DNA of 43,798 nt from Prorocentrum cordatum (GCA_963575745.1 CAUYUJ010014208.1:257501-301298); one strand, 5' to 3'. Positions 19,375-30,760 are shown, counted from the stretch's first letter. Translations and numbers: made by a program. Notes: generated from the letters alone by a model not told the origin.

Positions 19375-19970
19375 CTCTCGCTCGCCCCTTCTCCTAAACG
19401 CTCCCTCCTCCTCCTCCTTCGCTCGCTCTCCCCCTTCTCCTCCTCCTCCCCTCCATCCCTCCCTCGCTCCGCGCTCCTCCTCTCCCGCTCCGGTCGCGGC
19501 GCGCTGTGCAATCACGTCATGTCCTCAATAGCATGCCCAGCCCCAGCCCCAACATTCCATCCCTCGTCGACGCCAGGGCGGGGCGGACAGCACCGTGTGG
19601 GGAGGAGCGCAGACAGCAGCAGCACCAAGGGTGGCGGTGGGCGGTGGCAGCAGGTTCAGGCCACCCGACGTTGGGGCCCGCGCCCCCCCCGCCGCCTCCC
19701 CCCCCTCCTCCACCCCCCCCCTCCCTTTGCCCCTCCTCCCTCCTCCTCCTCCTCCTCCCCTCCTCCTCCTCCTCCCCTCCCTCCCCATCCTCCCTCTTGC
19801 CTCCTCCTCCTCCTCCTCCTCGTCTCATCCTCCTCCTCCTCCTCCTCCTACTCCTCTCCTACTCCGTTTTTAAAACTCCTACTCCTCCTACTCATGCTGC
19901 CTACCCCTCCCTTCCTGCTTGCTCCTACTCCTACTCCTCCCCCTCCTCCTCTCCTTCCTCACCCTCCCCC
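19375..19970. repeat. (CTC)n-rich polypyrimidine region
   Basis: CTC/CCT triplets in two blocks (about 19380-19490 and 19690-19970) around a GC-rich centre. Confidence 0.85.
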
Positions 19971-20185
19971 TCAGGGATGGGCCGCGCGGCCCCCTCCAGG
20001 CCCGGCCAGGCCCAGGAGCCCCAGCCCTAGGGGGCTGGGGACAGTAGTGCCAGTGATTAAACATCACCCCCCAGGACAGCGTCCGTGCCTACTCATCCCC
20101 CCATGCCCTCCTTCCTTTTCGTCTCCCCCCCCCCCGCCTGCTCCTCCTGGAGGCGCGCGCGGAGGCGGTCGTGGAGTCGCTCCGC

Positions 20186-20374
20186 TCGAGTAGGGGATAG
20201 ACGACATAACAGATTTACCCCCAACTTGATTTCTCGTCGAACCCATGGGAAAAATGCGTAGTGTTGCCAGTAGATCTACTGAGCAATGCACGTATGTTTC
20301 GTGAACCCCCAAGGCGGATTCCACGGGGAATCAATTTTGGGGTAGATCGATTATGTCGTCGATCCTCTACTCGA
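20186..20374. mobile_element. MITE with ~46-bp terminal inverted repeats
   Basis: The left end, 20186-20231, starts TCGAGTAGGGGATAGACGAC and continues ATAACAGATTTACCCCC, AACTTGATT. The right end, 20329-20374, is its reverse complement with about eight mismatches. The 97-bp core has no ORF. The length, long TIRs and lack of coding fit a non-autonomous DNA transposon. No clear target-site duplication was found. Confidence 0.85.
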
Positions 20375-20712
20375 TCTTAACCACGATCGCGGAGCAGAAC
20401 AACGCGCTGGCCTTGCAGCGCAGGGCGCTCGACATCTACGACAACATGGACATGGCCCGCATTCCCGCGCGTGACGACGAAGAAGAGCCAGTTCATGCTG
20501 ATCCACCGCGCCGCGTGCGGCGCTGGGCCATCCCGCTCCACGACCGCGGAGCCCAGTGGAACGCCGACCAGGACGAGGACGAGGGCGAAGACGAGCAGGA
20601 GCAGGAGGCCGCGGCCGAGGAGCAGGAGGCCGAGGAGCACGAGGCCGCGGAGGCCGAGGAGCGGGAGGCCGCGGCCGAGGAGGACGCCACGCACGACAGC
20701 GACAGCGACTAG
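20353..20712 (+). CDS. Small acidic hypothetical protein (119 aa), start inside a MITE TIR
   Basis: The frame starts MSSILYSILTTIAEQNNALA and continues LQRRALDIYDNMDMARIPAR, then PPRRVRRWAIPLHDRGAQWN. It ends in a Glu/Ala-rich acidic tail (EEQEAEEHEAAEAEEREAAA) and DSDSD. The N-terminal 60 residues look like ordinary protein; the tail is GC-rich low complexity. The first seven codons are contributed by the right TIR of the adjacent element, so the start may be recent or the true start may be elsewhere. The basic-aromatic segment before an acidic tail is faintly like the N-terminus of Harbinger-type proteins, but this is too weak to assign. Confidence 0.42.
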   Translation: MSSILYSILTTIAEQNNALALQRRALDIYDNMDMARIPARDDEEEPVHADPPRRVRRWAIPLHDRGAQWNADQDEDEGEDEQEQEAAAEEQEAEEHEAAEAEEREAAAEEDATHDSDSD

Positions 20713-20929
20713 GCCTCGAGCTTCGAGGAGGCGCGCGAGCCCCCGCCCGAGGCCCTCCAGGCCCCAGAGGCTCCAGGCCAGGCCAGAGGAGCCAGCGCAG
20801 CGCGCAAAACCAAAAAAGCATTTTGCTCGACGTGGCTGGCCTGGCCTGGGCGAGAGCTAGACGCACATGTGGCACGTGGCCGCGTGCCTTTCCAGCGCTC
20901 GGCCGCCCGCTCGTGTATCCAGAGCGTCC

Positions 20930-21840
20930 TCCTACCCACCTCCTCGCATCCTCTTTTCCTCGCCCTATCGCCATCCCTCTACCCTCGCGTTGCTGGCCGC
21001 GGGCCCATGCAGCCCGCGCTCGTCCTCCTCGCGCTCGCCCCCCACAGCATGATCGTCCTCCTCGTACCCATCCTCATGCTAGTGCTCCGCACCACCATCC
21101 TCCTCCTCGTCCCCACCGCCTTCCTCGTGCTCATCCTTGTTCTCATCCTCCTCGTGATCATCCTTTTCCCCAGTCTTGCCCCGCCCTTCTCCTCGTGCTC
21201 GCCCTCCTCGCCATCGACTCATGTGCCCCCATTTTTGGTCATCATCCTTGCATCCACCTCCTCGTCCTCAGTTTCCTATCGTCATCGTCATTATCCGATC
21301 CTCGTGTTGGGGGCCGTGCCGTGAGCCCCTGCCGCTTGTGCTCATTCCCCACGGCGCCCATCCGCCTCATCATGATCGCCCTCGCCATGCCTATCCTCAT
21401 CGCCATCGTCCTCCTCGGCATCCTCCTCATGCCCATCATCGTCCACGTCCTCCTCATGCTCATCTTCTTCCTCAGTCATCCCCCGCACTCCTCCTCGTGC
21501 TCATCTCCCTCAGCATCGCCCCCTGCGCTCTCATCATCGATGCCCTCTAATCCCCCCTCCTGTCGCGTGGTTCACTTTTTTTCACCAGCCTGATCCATCA
21601 TTCTCCTCCTCATGTTCGTCCTCATCGCCCTCGTCCTCATCTCATGCTCGTCCTCCCCTCATCGTCATCATCGCCCGTGTGCTCGTCATTTCCCAGTCGC
21701 CGTCGCCCTCGTCGCCCTCGGACTCGCCGCCCCCGCCTCGTGCTCACCCCCGTGCTCGTCTTCGTCGCCCATGGTCCCCTGGTCCTCCTCGTGCGCGTCC
21801 TCATCTCCGCCCTCGTGATCGCCCGCCCCCCCTTTTCATC
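20930..21840. repeat. Imperfect CTCRTC / CCTCATCG satellite, ~900 bp
   Basis: Words such as CTCGTCCTCATC and CTCATCGCC recur throughout. Every frame is open and hydrophobic on the plus strand. Treated as repeat, not as membrane proteins. Confidence 0.8.
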
Positions 21841-22072
21841 CTTCCCCGCCGCGGCCCGCGTCGAGGCTGGCGATGACCGTGGAGGGCATTATCTGGGCGC
21901 GCCCCTTCGGCCTCGCCGCGTCGAACCCCGAGGACTGGGGAAATGCGCAGCGGGCTGCAGCGGGGAGGGGCGTGGATGACGGGTGGAGCAGGGCGGGGGA
22001 GGGGGCGCGACGGAGGGGTGCGAGCGCAGGGGCGGGAGTCGGGGGAGGGAGGCCAAGGGCGCAAGCAACGCC
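21841..22072. other. No gene seen
   Basis: GC-rich sequence between the satellite and the next TIR element. Confidence 0.4.
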
Positions 22073-22206
22073 CCTACTCTGGTTTAGGCGGCGCTGTGCC
22101 CCCAGAAGACGGCAAACCCTGCGTATCGCGCGGCGTTCTGGCGGATTTCTGGCCTCTGGGAACTCACAGGATGTGTGCGTGCCAAGCACTCGTAGCCCAG
22201 GGTAGG
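22073..22206. mobile_element. Small TIR element, copy 1 (134 bp)
   Basis: Begins CCTACTCTGGTTTAGGCGGC and ends CGTAGCCCAGGGTAGG, an imperfect inverted pair. Shares GCGCTGTGC, AAACCCTGCGT, TCTGGCGG and the ends with the copy at 43024-43170. Confidence 0.75.
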
Positions 22207-22243
22207 CGCGCGTTGTTCACTCCTCCAGTGGGGGGGGGGGGCT

Positions 22244-22295
22244 TCTGACTGACTGGCTGACTGACTGACAGGGCTTTCCGACTTACTGGCTGACA
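22244..22295. repeat. CTGACTGA-type short tandem repeat
   Basis: Degenerate CTGACTGACTGG units for about 50 bp. Confidence 0.7.
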
Positions 22296-22429
22296 AGGAT
22301 GGGCGAGGGTGGGGGAAGGGCGGGAGGTAGAGGCGGAGGAGGGGGGTGAGGCCGCCGAGTGAGGGTGGAAGATCACCGAGTGAGGGTACGCTGTTGAAGT
22401 TTGAGGGTCTGTCGATGCCACCAACGGCC

Positions 22430-23698
22430 AGGATGCCAGCAGTGCTAGCACTGGTCAACCGAGTCGTGCGCTATAAGAACCTGCTGCGTGATTCTATTTT
22501 ACAGAACGGCGCCGACGTGTCCTGGCTCGTGGAAAACAGTTCCCAGGGGTGGGTTGGACATCAGCCCAAACGCGTAACGTGCCCCTCCCCACCCCCCTCC
22601 CATTTAGGCCAACGGCCAACCACGCCCCCGCTCGTTTCGATCTGCCCCTCGGTTTCGAGGCCCCTCGCGCCGACGAGGGCCATCGCGATCGAGTCGTGGC
22701 CCTTCTACTGGTGGACACTCCTGGAGTACCCCTGTCTCTCATCGGGCTGGCGTCCCCAGAAGCTCGGTGTTGGCTTAGGTCTTATGGCCAGTGCGGGCGG
22801 CTGTACGCGTGCAAGGTTCTGGGAGTGGTTGAGCTCGGGCCTGGCAATTCTCCCGACGTGGATGGAAAATGGGATATTCTGGGCCACTCGCAATTCAAGA
22901 TGCGCAATGCTTTTAAATTGATCCGTGGGGACGTCCTTGACGACCTGGTCAGTATTCCAGAGGTTCGGGGGGGGGCCTAGAAGGAAGCTGCGGGGCGGCC
23001 AGACTTTGTCGCTTGCCGATTTCTGCCAGGGCTCTGGGGTGAAGATGGCGAGGGCAGGAGGGGGTGGAAGGGTGAGGGGCATGAGAGATTGAAGGAAGAT
23101 AGGAGAGGGGGAGGAGGGATTCAGAGCCCGCCCAACGCCCTTGGCACAGCCATGGCCTTGGCGAGGCGGACGCGGCAAATGCATTGGCCCGACCGCCCCT
23201 GCAAGTTTCCATCGGGGGCCCAGGTGCGACGAGCATTGGGCCAGTGGGGCGGGATTGGATTGTTGAGGTACGCTTTCAGCCCGCGTGTGCCGATTGCAGA
23301 TTTGCTTCGGAAGGCTGCGTTTCATCATGTTTACGTGTGGCCTGCTGCCAGTCGCCGATCGGGGTCACGTAGTCAGCACGATGAAGAGTTCAATTCCGCA
23401 TTCGGCATTGGCAGTGGCATAGGCAGCACTGGCGATGGGAACCCTGTCTTATCTACTAGGTCTGCCCGCTTGGACGGTCGGTCGGTTGACGAAGTTTCGA
23501 AGAGTTTGGCAGAGTGTTTCAATGGGTTGCCTTCTGATTTGCAGCGCCGCCACCATCAGGGCGTAGCTCAATCGATCGGGTATTTATCAGAGTTGGCCGA
23601 CACGCTACGGGGCAATACAGCTGTCTCTACATTGCGCCCTCGTGCCATGATGTCTGCCATTCAGGTTGTCCACACCATCATGCTTACCTCGAGCCTTC
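22430..23698 (+). CDS. Possible split gene, truncated by an assembly gap
   Basis: Two plus-strand segments have convincing protein composition. The first, about 22434-22548, reads LALVNRVVRYKNLLRDSILQ, NGADVSWLVENSSQ. The second, about 23340-23698, reads DEEFNSAFGIGSGIGSTGDG, RSVDEVSKSLAECFNGLPSD, LQRRHHQGVAQSIGYLSELA and TLRPRAMMSAIQVVHTIMLT, and stops at the N run. Between them, 22660-22980 has a further open frame with WDILGHSQFKMRNAFKLIRG, which may be another exon. The DNA here is lower in GC than its surroundings. No domain recognised. Exon limits are not determined, and the 3' part is lost in the gap. Confidence 0.42.
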
Positions 23699-23798
23699 NN
23701 NNNNNNNNNNNNNNNNNNNNNNNNNNNNNNNNNNNNNNNNNNNNNNNNNNNNNNNNNNNNNNNNNNNNNNNNNNNNNNNNNNNNNNNNNNNNNNNNNN
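23699..23798. other. Assembly gap, exactly 100 N
   Basis: A run of N of standard length, so the true size is unknown. It borders a GTA satellite, the likely cause. Confidence 0.99.
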
Positions 23799-23925
23799 GT
23801 AGTAGTAGTAGTAGTAGTAGTAGTCGTAGTAGTAGTAGTAGTACTAGTAGTAGTAGTAGTAGTCGTCGTAGTAGTAGTAGTAGCAGCAGTAGTAGCAGTA
23901 GTGTAGGCAGTAGTAGTAGTGGGGC
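23799..23925. repeat. (GTA)n microsatellite next to the gap
   Basis: GTA/GTC/GCA triplets on the plus strand. Confidence 0.95.
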
Positions 23926-25440
23926 CACCATGTGTACATGTGCATCGCAAACTGGGGTCGTATACGTACGCATCAGGTTCATAGGCGCACGCGCGCACAT
24001 GCATTCGCATACGCGTTCTTGGACGCGCGTTCTACGTGAAGCCCCGCGTTCTGACGCCCTGTCCCAGCGCAGTGCAGCGTCGCACACCAGACATCGCCCA
24101 ATAACAATATAATGTATACGCGCATCACTATGTTTATACGCGTCACATGTAACATCATGTAACAGTGTCAAGTCGGTTCACGCGCGTAGTGTTCGGAGTT
24201 GGGCGCGCGCGAGATGGCCCCAAGGCCCCAAGGGGCCCTGAAGCGAAGGCGGGGCATTCCAAGGCGGCTTCAGATGGCCTCGCGTCGGCCCGCTCGCCCC
24301 CCGCATGGGGCCATCGGTGACATATGCCTCATATGTATATATATATAACACATATATATATGTATATATATATATATATATTCGCATGTGTCTATAAGTT
24401 ACATGTCTGTCTGTCTGCCTGGGCGCCGCTTTGCGCGCCAGGCACGCCCATCCACCGACCCCGCAATCAGAACACATGCGCATTCCACGGCAACCCTGCA
24501 CCCCCAGTGCATTCCCATTGCCCCATCTAGATACTGCGCCCAGGCGAATTGTCTGGAGTGTTTCTAGGCATGTTTTGCGCCGCGAAGGTGCTGGAGGTGG
24601 GGCGGACCACCTCCCGCCCGCCCGCGCCCTCCGCCCGCCTGCTCCACTCCCCGCCTCCCCCGAAAATTGTTGCAGCGTTGTTTTGTTCGCTTTACGTCCG
24701 CGCCCTGATGCGTTTCTCGCATATCTCGCAAACTGTTCTCCTGTGCCACCACCCTTCATTAGTGACGCACAACGCAGTGCGCCAGCCGATCTTTAGGAAG
24801 ACAACGTCGCCCCACACCCCGCCCCTTGACTAGACAAGCCCCTTTGAGTTATGACCGAGCCCCACTCCCTCCCCCCGATCAGCCCCGATCGGGAAAAAGG
24901 CCCCCAACGCCCTCCCGTCATGTCAACGCACCCTGTTCTTGACAAGGCATGGTCATGTCAGCTCTCTGGTCAAGTGAACTCAACCGATCGGCCTAATTCG
25001 TATCGCGCGGGTTCCTGCCGCGCCCTGGCCAACAACAACAAAACCCACCGTCGCCCGCGTTTCAACCAAGCCCGTTTTGCAGTGTTCTAGCAATATTTCG
25101 TATTGCCATGTCATAGGTAATCTTTGCTACATACCTACCTACACATTGATTCTTTCAGGTATCTTAATTATGCGCGCGCCCCGCCCGTGGGAGCGTTGGA
25201 GGGTTGGGCAAGGCGCATGTGCGCCCGCCTGCGGGCCGTGCCCCGTGGCTTCTCACCCAGGCGGCAGGCGCAGGCCCCGCGAGGTGCGGGGCGCTTGCGC
25301 GCAGGCGCGGCCAACTGGCAAGTTGGCACTGCGGGCGCCGTTGGTTCCCTTCGTACACCCTGCTTGGCTTTCGTTACGACGCAGCGGGTGCGCATTTCCT
25401 CCGCGGCAAAGCAGAGGCGACGCGTGGAGCTGATGAGTCG
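23926..25440. other. No gene seen; includes a (TA)n tract at 24335-24382
   Basis: The region changes composition several times. CG/CA-rich alternating words occur at 23985-24015, (TA)n at 24335-24382, and C-rich sequence at 24600-24660. Short frames on both strands are not protein-like. Confidence 0.45.
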
Positions 25441-26850
25441 CGTGGGCAAGCTTTGTTGTTGTATTTTTGTGGAAAAGAGAAAAGGTTTCAAACGTGGTTT
25501 TGTTGTTTCGATTGTTTTGTTTTATGGTTCATATGGCGTGGCGTGCGTTTCGGTGTGCGTGTGTTGTTTTTTGTGTGCCGTTTTTTTTGTCGTCGCGCGT
25601 TCGCGCGCTTTCTTTTTCTCTGGCGTTTTATAGTTTTGCAAGTCGTGTGTGTTTTTTTTTGGTTTCAGCTTTTTGTTTTTTTGGTTGTTTTTTGGCTCGC
25701 GCGTGCTGGGTGCGTTATGGTTTTTGTGATTTTCCAGCGTGTTTTCTGTTGTTCCCATCGTTTTTTTTGTTTTTTTGATGGAAAATATTATTTTCGAAAG
25801 TGGTTTACCTTTTCTTTTTCTTTTAAATGTTTTTTTTTTTGTTTTTTTTTTAATGTTTTTTAAAAAGTTTTTCATTATTTTTAATGTATTTTCATATTTT
25901 TTGTTTTTTTTTTAATATATATTTTTTTGTTTTTTTCTATGTTTTTGTATATTTTTCTGTTTTTTTTTTTTTTTCTAATTTTTTCATTAATTTTCATGAA
26001 TTTTCATTTTTTTTTTGTTTTTTTTAATTTTTTTTTGTTTTTTTTATATTTTTTTTGTTATTTTTTATAGTTTTTCTTATTTTTCGATTGAATTCTATAA
26101 TTTTTTGTTTTTTTCCATTGATTTTCGTATTTTTTCATTTTTTTCCATGCGTTTTGCATTTTTTCCCAATTTTCCTGCGCGGAGGCGGTCGCGGCGGCGC
26201 CGGACGCCCCCCCGACCCCGAAAATCGCACGCAGCAGTACCGCAGCAGTACCGCAGCAGTACCGCAGCAGTACCGCAGCAGTACCGCAGCAGTACCGCAG
26301 CAGTACCGCAGCAGTACCGCAGCAGTACCGCAGCAGTACCCCAGCAGTACCCAAGCGGGGTGTCAGCTGCCTCCCCGCGGAATTGGGTTTTTTTCGCGGA
26401 AGAGCGCGCTCGGTGTGGTTTTTTTGCAATTTTCATGGATTTCTTGCGATTTTTTGATTTTCCATGGAAATTCTGCGGTTTTGATTGGTTTTTATTTTTT
26501 TTTGAGCGATTTATATGTGTTTTTTGTTTTTTTTTTGTTTTTGCTCGCTCGTTTTGGTTTTTTTGTTGTTTTTTTTATGTTTTTTCTATAAAAAATTAAG
26601 ATTTTTTTGTTTTTCTTTTGTTTTTTCAAGATTTCCAATGAAAAATTATATTTTTTTTGGTTTTCCTTGTGTTTGTCATGTTTTTTTTAATGAAAATTTA
26701 AGATTTTAGTGTTTTTTTTTGTGTTGTTTTGAAACAATGTGTTCCTGCTGGTTTTTTTTCCAACATTTTATGAGCATTTCATGTCACGTGTTGAATTTTC
26801 GTTTTTTTTTCCAGCGTATAAGAATGCAGAATTTGCGTTGGTGCTTTAGA
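25440..26850. repeat. T-rich island, ~1.4 kb
   Basis: The plus strand is dominated by T runs broken by single G, A or C. This gives Phe-rich frames on plus and Lys-rich frames on minus. Strand bias is extreme and boundaries are gradual. A GC-rich patch at 26175-26410 interrupts it. Confidence 0.9.
26231..26351 (+). repeat. 11-bp tandem repeat, (GCAGCAGTACC) x 11
   Basis: Ten perfect units from 26231 to 26340 and one with a single change (CCAGCAGTACC) to 26351. Because 11 is not a multiple of three, all three frames are read in turn and an 11-residue peptide pattern results. Confidence 0.97.
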
Positions 26851-27644
26851 TTTTTTTGTGGTGGGGGTGATGCAAGTCTGAGCGAAAAATGTAATCGCCG
26901 CGATGTTTTTGGTCCAGCGCGTCTGCGGTCGGCGATGCGCTCAGTCGGCGTTGCTTCAATGCGGTTGCTTCTGATGTGTTGTCCGCGTGCCGCTCGCGTT
27001 CGATTAGTCAAGTTGTCGTTCCATTGTGCGTCAACCAACGTCGCAACGTCGTTGTGGATTTTGTGGCTGTTGTTTCTGTTGTTGGTTTTCTTGGAGGGGG
27101 ATCTTCAATTTGCGGCCGCGCCATCTTCGGGGCGCATCGATGCTTCTTCCGTTCTCGTCAGGATATGAGTTGTCGCTGGCGGGGTTTCGCACGCCCGCCG
27201 CGCGCGCTCTTCCCTGGCGCTCGCGCTGCTGCGCGTTGCTTTGAACGTTCGGTTGGGGAAGTGCGTTGAGGTTCTCGACTGTTCGTTCGGATTAAATGGC
27301 GTTGGCACGGTGCTGGGTAGCTGCTGCTGCGACGACGACTCGGCCGCGTTCTGAAGAGACAGGGCAACGCGCGTTGGCGGGCGCAGTTCTGGCGTCGAGG
27401 ACAATGGCAGGGGCCCCGAGGCCTTCCAGCAGTGCCCGCCGACAGGCGGACGGGAACGCGGCCGCCTCCGCGCGCTGGAGAAGCAACGCCGCGCCAGCGG
27501 GGCGGGCGAAGAAGCGCCCCTTTCCGCGGGGGCATGAACATGGCGCGGCGCGTTGACGGCGGGGCACGCGGCCGATCAAGGCGCGCCAAGCCCGATCTGC
27601 CGAACAAGAATAATTTCGGCGTTTCCGGACGGACGATGGAGGGG
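26850..27644. other. No confident gene
   Basis: Sequence returns to about even then GC-rich composition. The long minus frame through 27158-29674 crosses the GGA satellite and is rejected. Confidence 0.4.
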
Positions 27645-27846
27645 GGTTGCGGTGGTGGTGGCGTTGGGGGTGGGTGGGGGGTGGGTTGGTGGGTGGTGTG
27701 GGTGGGATGGGGGGGGGGGGGGGGGGGGGGGGGGGAGGTGGCTCGTGGTAATGACGATGATGATGGTGCGACGATGATGAGGCGATTAAGGGGAGAGGAG
27801 GAGGAGGAGGAGGGGAGGAGGAGGGGGGGGGATGGGGGTAGGGGGG

Positions 27847-27881
<35 letters not shown>

Positions 27882-28565
27882 GGAGGATGGGTCAGGGGGA
27901 GGAGGGGAAGGAGGAAAAGGGGGGGGACGACAGGGGAGGAGGAGGGGGAGTGGAAGAGGAGGAGGAGGAGGAGGAGAGGGAGGGGGAAGGAGGAGGAGCG
28001 GGGGGATGGGGGAGGAGGCGTAGGAGGTAAGTAGGAGGAGGTGGAGGAGGCGGAGGAGGAGAGGAGGAGGAGGAGGAGGAGGAGGAGGGGAGGAGGAGGA
28101 GAGGAGGAGGAGGAGGAGGAGGTGAGGAGGTAGAGGAGGAGGAGGCGGAGGAGGAGGAGGGGGGAGTGAGGAGGGGGAGAGGAGGAGGAGGGTGAGGCGG
28201 AGGGAGGAGGAGGAGGAGAAGGAGAGGAAAATGAGGAGGAGGAGGAGGAGGGAGGGGGGGGAGGAAGGAGGAGGAGGAGGAGGAGGGAGGAGGAACGGAG
28301 GAGGAGTGAGGGGGAGAGGAGGAGGAGGGGAGGAGGGGGAGAGAGGAAGGGGGGGGAGGGGAGGAGGAAGGAGTGAGAGGAGGAGGGGGAAAGACAACGA
28401 GGGGGAGGGGGGGAGGGGAGGAGGGGGAGGAGGAGGGGCGGAGGAGGAGGGGGAGGGGAGGGGAGGGAGGAGGAGGAGGAGGCGGAGGGGGAAGAGGATA
28501 ACGAGGAGGAGGGGGGGGGGGAGGGGCGGGGGAAGACGAGGAGGGGGAGGGGGGGATATGCAGGG
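27645..28565. repeat. G-rich and (GGA)n polypurine satellite, ~920 bp, with a G27 run
   Basis: Starts with GGTGGGTGGG words, then a run of 27 G at 27709-27735, then GGA/GAG triplets to 28565. The run and the GGGTGGG words could form G-quadruplexes. Confidence 0.95.
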
Positions 28566-30096
28566 AGATGCGGTCGCCACCCAGCCTGGCCGCGCCAACG
28601 CGGCCGCGCCAACGCGGCGCGACAGCGCGCCGCCGCCAAGGCCCGCCGAGTGCTGCCGCCGGAGTGGGAGGCAGGATCATGGAATCGTGAGGCGGTGAGG
28701 CGCGACCTCGGCCTTTGAACGCGAGCGGGACTGGACTGGGCGGCTGCGGCTTCGGCGCGCCTGGGCGCGCCAGTGGTTTTAGGCGCGCCGCGCGCGCGGC
28801 GGCAGGGCTTCGCCTTCCAAGCTGTTCTCCAAAGCTTGCAACGCGGCGCTTCCCCCCGCTGCCCCCGCGCACAGCGGGCGAGGCCAGCGCGGGCGAGGCT
28901 GCGTGGCGGCGCCGCGCCGAACACCGCGCCGCTGGCGTCGCGGCCGCGATGAAATCGCCCCGTTACGCGGGCCTGCGAACAGCCGCGAGGCGTCGCCGCG
29001 GCCAGGGCCAGGAGGCCAGGAAGGGGCGGCTCGTCGCCCTTGACGACGAAACGCGCCATTGCACTGCGCGGGACAAACGCGTTCCGTGCTGGGAAGCTGA
29101 GCCGCTCCCTTGGGTCCCAAGGCGTCACCGACTGCCGATGTTTCTCGGCTCCTCCGACTCCAACTGCCCCGCGGCGGGCGAGGTTTCGTCGCGGCGCGCT
29201 GCCGAGCCCGCTGGCGGCGGGCCAAGGCCGCGACAGCTTTCGGCAGGCGGTTTTAGCGCGGCGGTAGGTCGCGCGGCCGCCGCCTCGGGGCCGCCCCGAC
29301 GAGCGGCGCGGGCGCGATTCTGATCGGGCGCCCGAGGTCCTTCCCGAGCGCGCCCCAGGCCCCAGGGCTTGTAACGGGGCCGCGGCGGACAGTGGACTGG
29401 GCACATGGGCTACTGGGCCCCCTGGGTTTCCACTCGGCGTGGTCGGGGGGCCCGACGAGTTCCAGGTCGGGCCCCCAGGCCCCCAGGGGGCGGTTGCGCA
29501 CGCGAGCAAAACATTACGCGCGGGGGCCGCCCGCCGTCTGCTTTCCGCGAACGCGACGACCGCGTTGTCAGCGACGGGCGATCGCGAAACGGGCGCGCCA
29601 CCCCCAGCCCCCAGCCCCGCCCCCCCTCGCCGCGGACTCCCATCCAGGGCCCATCCATTTCCACCAGTTCCCAAGGTGTATTATGTCGTGTCCTTGTGTT
29701 CGCTGATTCTTTATTTCGTTCCACGCCGAGCGGCGGCAGCGGGGCGGGCGACGGGCGATGGAATGTAATCGGCGGTCGGCGGCCCGCCAGCCGCCAGCCG
29801 CCAGATGGCAAGGCGTTGCATCTGCGCGCGTGGATGGCACGCGCGCAATGCATCCGCGTGTACATTTTTACATATATACATATAGTTATAGGCGCATGTG
29901 TGCACATGTACACGTAATGCGCATATGCATGAATGCGCGCGCGTTCCTCGCTGTAGCCGAGCAGCGCTGTTGGCTTGGCGTTGTCGTTCGAATCCGCCCG
30001 CGCGAAGGGTGGGCGGCGCAGCGGCGCGCCCCTCGCCCATGCCCATATGAGACCGAGGCCGACGAAAACGTTAGTTTCATTGGTTGTTCGTTTTTT

Positions 30097-30098
<2 letters not shown>
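28566..30098. other. GC-rich region, no confident gene
   Basis: GGCGCGCC and CGCGCCAACGCGGC words recur (28590-28620, 28757-28785). Open frames on both strands lack domains. A pair of box-like words (TAGCCGAGC at 29955 and GTTCGAATCC at 29986) resembles RNA polymerase III promoter boxes, but the spacing is too short for a tRNA. Confidence 0.4.
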
Positions 30099-30138
<40 letters not shown>

Positions 30139-30204
30139 GCGCTCTCTCTCTCTCTCTCTGTCTCTCTCTTGGTCTCTGTGTCTCTCTTTAGTTCTTTCTT
30201 TCTT

Positions 30205-30274
<70 letters not shown>

Positions 30275-30290
30275 TCTCTCTTTCTGTCTC
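30099..30290. repeat. (TC)n microsatellite, ~190 bp
   Basis: Nearly pure TC dinucleotides with a few TTTC and TCTG interruptions. Confidence 0.97.
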
Positions 30291-30617
30291 TGTCCCCCTG
30301 CGCCTGTTTATCTCATGTCGTTCGTGCATGTTTCCTTTTTTTCAGTGGATGTATTTCTTTTTGTGTGTCGTTGAACAGTTTCCATGCGCGGCGGGCGTGT
30401 AAAAAACCGCGGCAAACGAGAGCAGCGATGTTTGCGTCGAACGTTTTCCATGCGCGGCGCGCGCGGTCCGTCGTAACGAGCATCATTGTTGCGAGTTTGG
30501 CGCGTCAGCGAGCAGCGCTGCCCCCTTTTGTGCACTTCCAACCACAGAGCGCGCAGCAGAGGTTACGTGCCTTTGTCGTTAATGCTGTGAGGTGCAAGCG
30601 CCAGTGACAGTAATATT
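30291..30617. other. No gene seen
   Basis: TTTCCATGCGCGGCG occurs twice, near 30379 and 30446, followed each time by a related GTAAAAAA/GTCGTAACGAG-type segment. Confidence 0.4.
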
Positions 30618-30630
30618 GCAAGTAGTAGTC

Positions 30631-30693
<63 letters not shown>

Positions 30694-30727
30694 ATAGTAG
30701 TAGTAGGAGTAGTAGTAGTAGTAGTAC

Positions 30728-30760
<33 letters not shown>

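Noticed and set aside
20930-21840. Hydrophobic frames that look like membrane proteins
   Set aside because: CTC/ATC triplets give Leu/Ile/Val by composition; no charged loops or conserved motif.
25440-26600. Phe-rich or Lys-rich long frames
   Set aside because: Composition of the T-rich island; the 11-bp repeat shifts through all frames.
27158-29674. 838-codon minus frame, the longest in the window
   Set aside because: More than a third is poly-Pro/Ser/Leu from the GGA satellite, and the rest is Arg/Ala/Pro-rich with no domain. GC-rich DNA gives such frames by chance.
29950-29998. tRNA or SINE-like A and B boxes
   Set aside because: TAGCCGAGC and GTTCGAATCC are only about 33 bases apart, too close for a tRNA, and no acceptor stem pairs.
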